From: an uncultured Alphaproteobacteria bacterium | GTDB taxonomy: Bacteria; Pseudomonadota; Alphaproteobacteria; RF32; CAG-239 | Assembly: GCA_900553115.1 (NCBI GenBank) | Contig: USCF01000059.1 | Coordinates: forward strand, 1-6,817 | Length of the DNA: 6,817 bases | Direction of reading: 5' to 3' | Part shown: in pieces, positions 1 through 6,476 of the stretch | Layout of the letters: every line of letters starts with the position of its first letter | Numbering within the stretch: the first letter of the stretch is position 1 | Notes under the pieces: model-generated | Database searches by the model: none | The model's input: only the letters and a program-made list of their open reading frames with translations | Told to the model about the DNA's origin: nothing | Program-made: the position numbers and the translations under genes

Positions 1-77
1 CTTTGTCTGAGTTGTTCGGGCGAATTGGCATGCCTGACAGCTTGTTGTTTAATTCCAGTTTATTGAAAGGGAATAAA
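1..77 (+). other. Leader region upstream of rpmI
   Basis: In many bacteria infC lies directly upstream of rpmI, but no recognisable IF-3 C-terminus is readable here in any frame. The stretch includes the self-complementary octamer GGCATGCC (27-34) and a weak 5-bp pairing GAATT (22-26) with AATTC (51-55). A Shine-Dalgarno-like GAAAGGG (65-71) lies 6 nt before the rpmI ATG. In several bacteria L20 represses its own operon by binding an mRNA leader. Such a leader would lie here, but the window edge cuts it and I cannot recognise one. No clear promoter is visible. Confidence 0.4.
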
Positions 78-272
78 ATGCCTAAATTAAAAACTAAAAG
101 AGCCGCTGCTAAACGTTTCAGCGTTACCGGCACCGGCAAATTGAAAAGAAACCATTCGTTCAAGAGACACCTTCTCTTCAACAAACCGAAAAAGCAAAAA
201 AGACAAGCTCGCGGCTCTATGATTATTGCAGCAGCGAACAAGTTTGTTAAAAAGTTTTTACCGTTTATTTAG
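78..272 (+). CDS. rpmI: 50S ribosomal protein L35
   Basis: Encodes a 64-residue, very basic protein of the large ribosomal subunit. The N-terminal '[14 protein letters not shown]' followed by 'VTGTGKLKR' and the C-terminal 'FVKKFLPF' are the classical L35 pattern, and the 'KKFLP' ending is common in alphaproteobacteria. The ATG at 78 is preceded by GAAAGGG at a 6-nt gap. The same frame stays open upstream to the window edge, but those residues are not L35-like and the family starts at MPK. It ends in TAG, 13 nt before rplT, so the two are almost certainly cotranscribed as in most bacteria. L35 is a late-assembly protein that contacts 23S rRNA; nothing in it looks abnormal. Confidence 0.97.
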   Translation: MPKLKTKRAAAKRFSVTGTGKLKRNHSFKRHLLFNKPKKQKRQARGSMIIAAANKFVKKFLPFI

Positions 273-285
273 GGGAGGATAGGAT

Positions 286-645
286 ATGTCTCGTGTTAAA
301 AGAGGTTTAACGGCTCACGCTCGCCATAAAAAAATTTTGGATATGGCTAAAGGCTATAGAGGTCGTAATAAAAATGTATTCAGAGTTGCTGTTGAAAAAG
401 TTGAAAAAGGTTTGCAATATGCTTACCGTGACAGAAAAGCAAAGAAAAGAAGTTTCCGCTCTTTGTGGATTCAACGTATCAACGCTGCTACACGTATCCA
501 TGATATGACTTATTCTCGATTTATCAGCGGGCTGATTAAAGCCGGTGTTGAACTTGATCGTAAAGTTCTTGCTGATATCGCTTTGAAGGAGCCCCAAGCA
601 TTTGCTAAGTTGGTAGAAACTGCCAAAGCGGCTCTTAAGAAATAA
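286..645 (+). CDS. rplT: 50S ribosomal protein L20
   Basis: 119 residues, the normal length. L20 is a 23S-rRNA-binding protein needed for early large-subunit assembly, and in several bacteria it also represses its own operon. The basic N-terminal extension (about 1-55: '[13 protein letters not shown]', 'AKGYRGR', '[11 protein letters not shown]') threads into rRNA. The globular C-terminal domain (about 58-119) has '[10 protein letters not shown]', '[21 protein letters not shown]' and 'EPQAF..LV'. These match alphaproteobacterial L20 closely by eye. A strong ribosome site GGGGAGGA (272-279) overlaps the rpmI stop codon and fixes the ATG at 286. A hairpin resembling an intrinsic terminator follows 23 nt after the stop, so this gene may end the ribosomal-protein part of the operon. 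Confidence 0.98.
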   Translation: MSRVKRGLTAHARHKKILDMAKGYRGRNKNVFRVAVEKVEKGLQYAYRDRKAKKRSFRSLWIQRINAATRIHDMTYSRFISGLIKAGVELDRKVLADIALKEPQAFAKLVETAKAALKK

Positions 646-668
646 AATAGATACAAAGTAAAAAGAAT

Positions 669-713
669 AAAAAAGAGTTGGCTAAAGGGCAGTCCCGAGG
701 CGGACTCTTTTTT
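669..713 (+). terminator. Intrinsic terminator/attenuator between rplT and pheS
   Basis: AAAAAAGAGT (669-678) pairs perfectly with ACTCTTTTTT (704-713). The stem extends by a T679-G703 wobble and, after a G-G mismatch, by 681-683 with 699-701. The apical part holds a nested GGG(687-689)-CAGT-CCC(694-696). The T-tract is part of the 3' arm, and the A-tract on the 5' side makes the structure potentially bidirectional. It would terminate rplT transcripts or attenuate read-through into pheST. No phenylalanine-rich leader peptide or T-box leader is visible, so a mechanism for regulated read-through is not established. Confidence 0.8.
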
Positions 714-741
714 ATGTTTTAAAAAACTAAGGTTGCAAATA

Positions 742-1841
742 ATGGAAAATTTAGAAGAATTAAAAAACGATACCCTGACAAAAATCAGGGCGGCCGCAAA
801 TTAGATGAAATCCGCGTTGCCGTTTTGGGTAAAAAAGGTAAACTGACCGAACAAATGAAAGGCTTGGGTGCTTTGCCGCTGGAAGAAAAAATTGCCGCCG
901 GCAAGGCTTTGAACGTTATCAAAAACGAAATTGACGCCGCGATTACAGAACAAAAATCCGTGTTGGAAGAAAAAGCCTTGAATGAAAAATTGGCAAGCGA
1001 AACCATTGATGTTACTTTGCCGGTTCGTCCCGAAACTCAAGGACGCATTCACCCTGTTTCTAAAATTTATGAAGAAGTTGTCGCTATTTTTGGCGAAATG
1101 GGATTTGATGTGGCAAACGGTCCGGATATTGAAGACCAGTTCCATAACTTTAACGCTTTGAATATGCCGGCAAACCATCCGGCGCGCCAAATGCAGGATA
1201 CATTCTACCTCAGCAGCAACCCTGAGGAACCGTTTGATATGGATACCGCATACGTTATCCGTACTCACACATCGGGAATGCAAATCCGCACAATGGAAAA
1301 ACAGCAGCCGCCAATCCGCATTATTGCTCCGGGGCGCACTTATCGCTCGGACTATGATGCCACTCACACTCCGATGTTTCATCAAGTTGAGGGCTTGGTG
1401 ATTGATAAAAACATTACCATGGCGCATCTTAAGGGCTGCTTGTATGACTTTATGAAAGCCTTTTTTGAACTGGACGATTTGCCGGTGCGTTATCGTCCGT
1501 CATATTTTCCGTTTACCGAACCTTCGGCAGAAATGGACATCGGCTGTCTGAAAACTAAAAACGAGCTGAAAATTGGCGCGGGAACAGATTGGCTTGAAGT
1601 TTTGGGCTGCGGTATGGTACACCCGAATGTTCTGAAAGCCGGCGGAATTGATCCTAACGAATATCAAGGTTTTGCTTTTGGCTTGGGAATTGACCGTCTG
1701 GCTATGCTGAAATATGGTATTCCTGATTTGCGCACATTCTTTGAATCTGATGTTCGTTGGCTCAAACACTATGGTTTTACACCGCTTGATTTTTCTTCTA
1801 TGACCGGCGGTTTAAGCAATAACGGAGGACTTGCACGATGA
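742..1841 (+). CDS. pheS: Phenylalanine--tRNA ligase alpha subunit, with an apparent frameshift near the start
   Basis: Catalytic subunit of the alpha2-beta2 enzyme that charges tRNA-Phe in the cytoplasm. From 801 to the TGA at 1839-1841 one open frame encodes 346 residues of clear PheS: '[20 protein letters not shown]', '[16 protein letters not shown]', motif 2 region '[11 protein letters not shown]' and '[21 protein letters not shown]', '[11 protein letters not shown]' (about 1512-1544) and motif 3 '[14 protein letters not shown]' (about 1668-1709). The C-terminus is alphaproteobacterial in style. The expected N-terminal helix '[19 protein letters not shown]' is encoded from ATG 742 in another frame, which hits TAG at 802-804. 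A one-base loss, or about 10 bases judging from family spacing, between about 780 and 801 would join them to about 366 residues. The body frame has no ATG/GTG/TTG start upstream; its first TTG, at 825, would delete the N-terminal helix. A weak AAGG (729-732) precedes ATG 742. The stop overlaps the pheT start as ATGA. Confidence 0.9.
773..790 (+). other. Perfect 6-bp hairpin inside the pheS 5' coding region
   Basis: CCCTGA (773-778) and TCAGGG (785-790) are perfect complements around the loop CAAAAA. The hairpin abuts the self-complementary octamer GCGGCCGC (790-797), and the frame break of pheS lies within or just after these elements. Strong local pairing beside an A-run can favour replication slippage or sequencing and assembly errors. 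A role in translation is possible but unsupported. Confidence 0.6.
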
Positions 1842-4222
1842 AATTTACTTTATCTTGGCTCAAAGAACATTTAGACACCACAGCCACACTCGATGAAATC
1901 AGCGAAACATTAACCCGTATCGGTTTGGAAGTTGAAGAGGTTTATAATCCGGCCGCTAATTTAGACGGTTTTATCACTGCTCGTTTGGATAGCGTGGAAA
2001 ATCATCCGGATTCAGACCATTTGCACGTTTTGTGCGTGAACGACGGAACCCATAAATATCAAGTTGTTTGCGGTGCGCCGAATGTTTTTACCGGTTTAAT
2101 CGGTATTTTCGCTCCGTCCGGAACATTGATTCCTTTGTTTAACGAACGTTTGAAACCAACAAAAATTCGTGGTGTTGAAAGCTGCGGTATGATGTGCGCT
2201 TTTGATGAATTGGGGATTGGTTCTGACCACAATGCCATTATTGAATTGCCTGCTGACACGCAACTTGGCAAACCGGCGGCAGAAGTTTTGGCTATTGATC
2301 CGGTGATAGAAGTTTCTATTACTCCTAACCGCGCCGAATGTTTGGGTGTGCGCGGTATTGCTCGCGATTTGGCTGCGGCCGGATTGGGTAAGTTAAAGCC
2401 GCTGAATATTGTTAAAACTCCGGCTAAATTTGCTAATCCGCTAAAAGTTACGGTGGAATGTCCGGCGGAATGTCCGACTTACACCGCGCGCTATATTCGC
2501 AACGTAAATAATAAAGCCGAAACGCCGAAGTGGATGAAAGACCGTTTGGAGGCAATCGGTTTACACTCTATTTCTCCGCTTGTTGATATTACCAATTACA
2601 TAAATTATGATTTGGCGCGTCCGTTACACGTTTTTGACGCAGATAAATTAAGCGGCGATATTGTTGTTCGTATGGCAAAAGATGGCGAAAAATTTACCGC
2701 ATTGAATGAAAAAGAATATGTTTTGAATGATAAGGCCTTGGCTATTTGCGATGCGGAAGGTGTGCAATGTCTGGGCGGTATTATGGGCGGTTTGGCTAAA
2801 GGCTGCTCGACGGATACGACCAATGTTTTGCTGGAATGCGCTTTGTTTAAGCCGGAATGCATTGCCTGCACCGGCCGTCATCTGCAAATAGATTCGGATT
2901 CCCGCTATCGTTATGAACGCTGGGTTGATCCTAAATCAAATATCAGTGGTTCGGACTATGCTACTGCGATGATTTTAAACATTTGCGGCGGCGAGGCGTC
3001 GGAATTGACCGTAGTCGGTTCGGAAGAATGCAAGCCGCAAGTGGCGTATTTGCGTCCGGAGCGCTTGGAAACTTTAATCGGTTTGCCGGTAAGCGCCGAA
3101 AAGTCTATGGAAATTTTGAACAAGCTTGGTTTTGAAACTTCTTTGGAAAACGGCAAAATTAAGGCGGTTTCACCAAGTTGGCGCGGCGATATTGAAGGTG
3201 AGCATGATTTGGTTGAAGAAGTTGTGCGTATGATTGGTTTGGATGAAATTCCGGCTGTGTCTTTGCCGCATGACAAATTCCCGAAAGAAACTTTGTCGCC
3301 GGCTCAGCACAATGCCGTGATTGTAAAACATGAGCTGGCTTCGCGCGGTATGTATGAAACCGTGACTTGGAGTTTTGCCGACAGCGATTTGGCACAATAT
3401 TTCCGCAAAGGACATGAAGCAATTATCTTGGCTAATCCGATTGCCAAAGAGCTGAATGAAATGCGTCCGTCAATTTTGCCGAATTTGCTGACTGCGGTTA
3501 AAAATAATATCGCCCGCGGTTATGCCAATGTTTCTTTGTTTGAAGTTGGTCCGGAATTTTATGGCCGCAATCCGCAAGAGCAAAATATGGCGGCAAGCGG
3601 CGTTCGCTGCGGTCAAACGTCTAAAAAAGATTGGACGCACAGCAACCGCGACTATGATGTTTTTGACGCTAAAGCCGATGCTTTGGCCGTGATTGCTGCG
3701 GCTAAAGGTCCGTTTGAAAATCCGCAGATTACTTTGGACGCGCCGTCATATTATCATCCGGGGCGCTCAGGAACTTTGCGTTTGGGTAAAAATGTGTTGG
3801 CCTATTTTGGCGAAATTCATCCGGCAGTTTTAAAAGCCTTTGATATTAAAACCCGTGTTGTTGCTTTTGAGGTGATTTTGGATAATATTCCGTTGCCGCG
3901 CAACACACAAGGTAAAGCACGCAAAAAACTGGAATTATCGCAATTCCAGCCGGTTGATAAGGATTTGGCCTTTGTGGTAGACAAGTCAGTTAGCGCCGCT
4001 GCGATTATTGCCGCCGCTAAAAACGCCGACCGCAATCACATTACCGATGTGCGCGTGTTTGATGTCTATGAGGGCGAAAATATGCCGGAAGGTAAAAAAT
4101 CCGTGGCGATTGCTTTGACATTCCAGCCGGTGGAACAAACCTTTACCGATAAAGATATTGAAAATTTGATGAATAAAGTTATAGCTGAAGTCGGTAAAAA
4201 GACCGGCGGTGAATTGAGATAG
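1838..4222 (+). CDS. pheT: Phenylalanine--tRNA ligase beta subunit
   Basis: 794 residues, normal for the bacterial beta subunit, which partners PheS, binds tRNA-Phe and edits mischarged Tyr-tRNA-Phe. Visible domains are: N-terminal '[14 protein letters not shown]'; EMAP-like tRNA-binding domain (about 39-150, 'VVCGAPNV', '[10 protein letters not shown]'); '[20 protein letters not shown]' (156-175); B3/B4 editing domain (about 210-385, 'LVDITNYI', 'LGGIMGG'); B5 (about 403-472, ending '[15 protein letters not shown]'); catalytic-like core (about 480-690, '[19 protein letters not shown]'); and a C-terminal ferredoxin-fold anticodon-binding domain (about 701-794, 'DKDLAFVV', '[16 protein letters not shown]'). 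The ATG overlaps the pheS stop (ATGA) with GGAGG at 1824-1828, suggesting translational coupling and equal subunit amounts. Residue 362 is Trp in 'YERWVDP', where relatives usually have Gly. The frame is otherwise intact. Confidence 0.97.
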   Translation: MKFTLSWLKEHLDTTATLDEISETLTRIGLEVEEVYNPAANLDGFITARLDSVENHPDSDHLHVLCVNDGTHKYQVVCGAPNVFTGLIGIFAPSGTLIPLFNERLKPTKIRGVESCGMMCAFDELGIGSDHNAIIELPADTQLGKPAAEVLAIDPVIEVSITPNRAECLGVRGIARDLAAAGLGKLKPLNIVKTPAKFANPLKVTVECPAECPTYTARYIRNVNNKAETPKWMKDRLEAIGLHSISPLVDITNYINYDLARPLHVFDADKLSGDIVVRMAKDGEKFTALNEKEYVLNDKALAICDAEGVQCLGGIMGGLAKGCSTDTTNVLLECALFKPECIACTGRHLQIDSDSRYRYERWVDPKSNISGSDYATAMILNICGGEASELTVVGSEECKPQVAYLRPERLETLIGLPVSAEKSMEILNKLGFETSLENGKIKAVSPSWRGDIEGEHDLVEEVVRMIGLDEIPAVSLPHDKFPKETLSPAQHNAVIVKHELASRGMYETVTWSFADSDLAQYFRKGHEAIILANPIAKELNEMRPSILPNLLTAVKNNIARGYANVSLFEVGPEFYGRNPQEQNMAASGVRCGQTSKKDWTHSNRDYDVFDAKADALAVIAAAKGPFENPQITLDAPSYYHPGRSGTLRLGKNVLAYFGEIHPAVLKAFDIKTRVVAFEVILDNIPLPRNTQGKARKKLELSQFQPVDKDLAFVVDKSVSAAAIIAAAKNADRNHITDVRVFDVYEGENMPEGKKSVAIALTFQPVEQTFTDKDIENLMNKVIAEVGKKTGGELR

Positions 4223-4233
4223 GGAGAAAATAA

Positions 4234-5751
4234 ATGGCTTTGAAAAATAGTCGTAAACAAAATTATCCGGAATGGTATCAAAGTGTGGTAGCCGAAGCCG
4301 ATATGGCAGAAAACTCCGTTTCTCCGGGGTGTATGGTTATAAAATCCTGGGGCTATGGAATTTGGGAACGTATCCAGCACGAAATGGATTATCGTTTTAA
4401 GGAAACAGGCCACGAAAACTACTATTTTCCGCTGTTTATTCCGCTTTCATTCTTTCAAAAAGAAGCCGACCACGTTGAGGGATTTGCCAAAGAAATGGCT
4501 GTGGTTACGCACTCTCGTTTGGTTAATGAAGACGGTAAGCTGAAACCTGCTTCTGAATTAGATGAGCCGCTGATTGTGCGTCCGACCAGCGAGACCATTA
4601 TCGCCGACTCGTTTTCTAAATGGGTGAAATCTTATCGTGATTTGCCGATTTTGTTAAACCAATGGGCAAACGTTGTTCGTTGGGAAATGCGTCCGCGTTT
4701 GTTTTTGCGCACGCGTGAATTTTTGTGGCAAGAGGGACATACCGTACACGCCACGGCTAAAGAAGCTGAAGCCGAGACAACTAAAATGTTGAATGTGTAT
4801 AAAGAAGTTTCCGAAGATGTTTTGGCTATGCCGGTGATTGCTGGACGCAAGCCGGAACACGAAAAATTTCCGGGGGCGGTAGATACATATTGTATTGAAG
4901 CCATGATGCAGGACGGTAAAGCTCTGCAAGCCGGGACTTCTCACTTTTTGGGGCAAAATTTTGCTAAATCGGCGGATATTAAATTTGTTAATCAAAACAA
5001 TGAGCAAGAATACGCTTACACCACTTCTTGGGGCGTTTCCACCCGCTTAATCGGCGGTGTGATTATGTCACACGCTGATGACGAGGGAATGGTTGTTCCG
5101 CCAAGAATTGCACCGTATCAGATCATCTTTATTCCGTTGATTAAAAAGAATGATGATGCCGCAAAAATTATGGAGTATATTGAAAACATTCAAGCTCAGC
5201 TGAAAAATAAAACCGCGTTTGGCGAAAGACTGCGCACCAAAATTGATTCTCGCGACAAATCCAGCGTGGATAAAGTTTGGGAGTGGGTTCGCAAAGGCGC
5301 GCCTATGGTTTGCGAAATTGGCGCCCGCGATATAGAAAACGGCGGTTTGATGGTTAAAGAGCGTATTTTCTTTGGTCAGCCGGAAGGCAAAAAAATTCTG
5401 AAGACTGAAGAATTTGTGGCTACTGTCAGCGAGCGTTTGGAATTTTTGCAACATGAAATGTTTAAGCGTGCAAAAGAGCGTTTGGAACAAAATATTCGTA
5501 CCGATATTAAAACTCCGGAAGAATTTGCCGCTTATTTTGCCAACGGCAATGAATGGATTGAAGATGGTAAACATGGCAAAGTTGCGTTTGTACGCGGTAA
5601 ATGGTGTGCGGATCCGGCAACCGAAGAATTGCTGAAAGCGATGAAAATCACTATTCGCTGCATTCCGTTTGACCAGAGCGGCACCACCGGAAAATGCTTG
5701 CTGACCGGTAAAGATGCGACTTTAGATGTGATTTATGCACGAAGCTACTAG
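4234..5751 (+). CDS. proS: Proline--tRNA ligase, archaeal/eukaryote-like type
   Basis: Class II synthetase charging tRNA-Pro in the cytoplasm. The 505-residue protein is the archaeal/eukaryote-like form ('ProS type 3'). Its N-terminus is 'YPEWYQSVVAEADMAE', the catalytic core has the proline-binding loop 'RPTSE' (116-120), motif 2 lies at 149-165 ('RWEMRPRLFLRTREFLW'), and 'LQAGTSHFLGQNFAK' (231-245) and motif 3 'STRLIGGVIMSHADDEG' (269-285) follow. The anticodon-binding domain is about 295-395. A C-terminal extension of about 110 residues ends in the invariant-style Tyr ('YARSY'). There is no editing insertion domain as in the long bacterial type. The C-terminal metal site looks eroded: Cys458, Cys476 and Cys488 remain, while the partner positions (near 463 and at Thr491) are not Cys. 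AGGGAG (4221-4226) overlaps the pheT stop and sits 7 nt before the ATG, so proS is probably cotranscribed with pheST. Confidence 0.95.
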   Translation: MALKNSRKQNYPEWYQSVVAEADMAENSVSPGCMVIKSWGYGIWERIQHEMDYRFKETGHENYYFPLFIPLSFFQKEADHVEGFAKEMAVVTHSRLVNEDGKLKPASELDEPLIVRPTSETIIADSFSKWVKSYRDLPILLNQWANVVRWEMRPRLFLRTREFLWQEGHTVHATAKEAEAETTKMLNVYKEVSEDVLAMPVIAGRKPEHEKFPGAVDTYCIEAMMQDGKALQAGTSHFLGQNFAKSADIKFVNQNNEQEYAYTTSWGVSTRLIGGVIMSHADDEGMVVPPRIAPYQIIFIPLIKKNDDAAKIMEYIENIQAQLKNKTAFGERLRTKIDSRDKSSVDKVWEWVRKGAPMVCEIGARDIENGGLMVKERIFFGQPEGKKILKTEEFVATVSERLEFLQHEMFKRAKERLEQNIRTDIKTPEEFAAYFANGNEWIEDGKHGKVAFVRGKWCADPATEELLKAMKITIRCIPFDQSGTTGKCLLTGKDATLDVIYARSY

Positions 5752-5769
5752 TTTTTAGAGGATATAAAA

Positions 5770-6105
5770 ATGTCAAAACAAACTTGTTTTATGATTTTTA
5801 TTGCGGCTTTGGTGGTGATTATGGCGTCATTCATTTTTGGCTTTGGCGTCGTAACAGCTCCAGTTTCGGCAACATTCGGCGCAATGAAGGGACTATACTT
5901 AACTATATCCGCCTTAATAATTTCTTTGCTGCTTTTAAAGCAAAAATATTATTGGTTCCTGATTTTGGGTTGCGCGGTTGTTGCGGCTGTTTTAATCCAG
6001 CTTTTAATTGTCGGCGGTTCGATTATGAGTATTGCCGTGCTTTATAAAATTGCCGCATTTGCGGTGTATGCTTATTTGGTGCAGCTTGTCCGCTTTATGA
6101 TATAG
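5770..6105 (+). CDS. Small membrane protein of unknown function, four predicted helices
   Basis: 111 residues, not recognised as any family. It is almost wholly hydrophobic, with probable membrane segments at about 6-27, 41-56, 61-82 and 86-107, and short basic turns (K40, 'KQKYY' 57-61, K93, R108) that could orient it in the inner membrane. There is no cleavable-signal motif, Cys-based metal site or charged catalytic residue. AGAGGA (5757-5762) lies 7 nt before the ATG and 5 nt after the proS stop, so it is well placed for translation and probably the last gene of the operon. An overlapping frame at 5784-6047 is a shadow. Composition and good initiation context support a real gene; any function would be a guess. 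Confidence 0.75.
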   Translation: MSKQTCFMIFIAALVVIMASFIFGFGVVTAPVSATFGAMKGLYLTISALIISLLLLKQKYYWFLILGCAVVAAVLIQLLIVGGSIMSIAVLYKIAAFAVYAYLVQLVRFMI

Positions 6106-6122
6106 GGAAACTCGTCTAATGG

Positions 6123-6144
6123 CTTTCTGCTGGTAAGATTTTTT
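6123..6144 (+). terminator. Weak hairpin plus T-run after the membrane-protein gene
   Basis: CTTTCT (6123-6128) pairs imperfectly with GGTAAG (6132-6137), with one T-T mismatch and one wobble around the loop GCT, and is followed by A and six T (6139-6144). The T-run leads into the same CTTATGTACTA that follows the two better hairpins downstream. It may therefore be a degenerate copy of the same terminator and the natural end of the operon. Confidence 0.4.
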
Positions 6145-6243
6145 CTTATGTACTAGTTTGTACACGGCGCAAAAATATTACTTCGCATTAAGCTCATTGT
6201 CCGAGTTTCTGAGAGTTAGTGCCGGTTGCCTTAAAGCAGCCGG
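6140..6243 (+). repeat. Tandem repeat, copy 1 (104 bp)
   Basis: Begins TTTTTCTTATGTACTA, continues through TTTGTA and GCGC, a variable A-rich middle, TCGCAT and TCCGAGTTTCTG, and ends in the hairpin TGCCGGTTG...CTTAAAGCAGCCGG. The next copy follows without spacer. Ends and the TCCGAGTTTCTG block are nearly identical between copies, while the middle (about 6171-6198) has diverged and carries a one-base length difference. Both copies can be read as a 35-residue peptide repeat ('SEFL...AG.LKAAGFSY'), but the start would be TTG without a ribosome site, so I treat it as noncoding. Confidence 0.8.
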
Positions 6244-6248
6244 TTTTT
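6222..6248 (+). terminator. Intrinsic terminator at the end of repeat copy 1
   Basis: CCGGTTGC (6222-6229) pairs with GCAGCCGG (6236-6243) over 8 bp including one T-G wobble. The loop is CTTAAA, and five T follow at 6244-6248. This is a textbook rho-independent terminator form on the plus strand. It would stop leftover transcripts from the proS operon or define the 3' end of a small RNA made from the repeat. Confidence 0.75.
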
Positions 6249-6348
6249 CTTATGTACTAATTTGTATACTGCGCTTAAAAATTCCGTCGCATCTACGCAC
6301 GCTATCCGAGTTTCTGCAAGCTTGTGCCGGTTGGCTTAAAGCAGCCGG
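6244..6348 (+). repeat. Tandem repeat, copy 2 (105 bp), with a partial third start at 6349
   Basis: Same layout as copy 1: TTTTTCTTATGTACTA, TTTGTA.AC.GCGC, TCGCAT (6286-6291), TCCGAGTTTCTG (6305-6316) and the terminal hairpin. I judge the two copies to be roughly three-quarters identical by eye. From 6349 the sequence TTTTTCTTAT begins a third copy that loses similarity within about 25 nt, where the palindromic block starts. Copy 2 contains TATACT (6265-6270), close to a -10 promoter box, but no matching -35 box is evident. Confidence 0.8.
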
Positions 6349-6353
6349 TTTTT
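6327..6353 (+). terminator. Intrinsic terminator at the end of repeat copy 2
   Basis: CCGGTTG (6327-6333) pairs with CAGCCGG (6342-6348) over 7 bp with one wobble. The loop is GCTTAAAG and T5 follows at 6349-6353. Compared with copy 1, the innermost pair is lost to a G-G mismatch while the rest is unchanged, so the hairpin is the best-kept part of the unit. Confidence 0.7.
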
Positions 6354-6368
6354 CTTATTACTTTCGTT

Positions 6369-6422
6369 GTCATACTTGGGAGGCACACCCCACAGGATGT
6401 GCCAATCCCGAATATCCATAAC
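6369..6422 (-). repeat. Palindromic repeat, left member (reads right to left)
   Basis: On the minus strand this 54-nt unit begins GTTATGGAT and ends ATGAC, the same ends as the unit at 6468-6526. Its core is a hairpin: GGGAGGCACA (6378-6387) with TGTGCC-AA-TCCC (6398-6409), ten pairs with an AA bulge and a 10-nt loop. No protein is likely. The layout of fixed ends around an unrelated hairpin core suggests a small palindromic intergenic element. Confidence 0.6.
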
Positions 6423-6476
6423 GCCATTGCGGTAGCAATGTCAATATGCGTTGCCGTGGGCAACAAGGTTATGGAT
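6414..6476 (+). other. Three-way-junction-like structure at the centre of the palindromic block
   Basis: ATCCATAAC (6414-6422) pairs perfectly with GTTATGGAT (6468-6476). Enclosed are two perfect 6-bp hairpins: CATTGC-GGTA-GCAATG (6425-6440) and GTTGCC-GTG-GGCAAC (6450-6464). The outer stem arises because two copies of one repeat face each other. The inner hairpins are independent of that and fill the 45-nt spacer. It could fold as RNA or extrude as a cruciform; neither is shown. Confidence 0.6.

Noticed and set aside
3..77. N-terminal extension of rpmI or an infC remnant upstream of 78
   Set aside because: The extra residues match neither L35 nor the IF-3 C-terminus, and the ribosome site supports ATG 78.
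684..713. T-box riboswitch-like AGGG...CCCGAGGCGG followed by a T-run before pheS
   Set aside because: The resemblance to the T-box antiterminator is partial: the conserved UGGN bulge is replaced by GCAG. rplT ends at 645, leaving no room for a specifier stem, so this is read as an ordinary terminator.
714..722. Minimal reading frame ATG-TTT-TAA (Met-Phe-stop) upstream of pheS
   Set aside because: It contains a Phe codon but lies after the terminator and has no ribosome site, so it cannot act as a classical attenuation leader peptide.
790..797. NotI site GCGGCCGC as a sign of vector or cloning junction
   Set aside because: PheS-like coding sequence continues on both sides; the octamer is most simply chance within Ala codons.
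759..1841. ATT 759 as an unusual in-frame start for pheS
   Set aside because: The resulting N-terminus ('[14 protein letters not shown]') is not PheS-like, whereas the other frame from ATG 742 is; a frameshift explains the data better.
6140..6360. CRISPR-like array
   Set aside because: Units are about 105 bp with long partly conserved middles and adjacent copies; there are no short identical repeats with unique spacers and no cas genes.
6158..6421. 87-residue frame across the tandem repeats with an internal 35-residue repeat
   Set aside because: It starts at TTG with no ribosome site and runs through two terminator hairpins and the palindromic block; the peptide repeat is explained by the DNA repeat of 105 bp.
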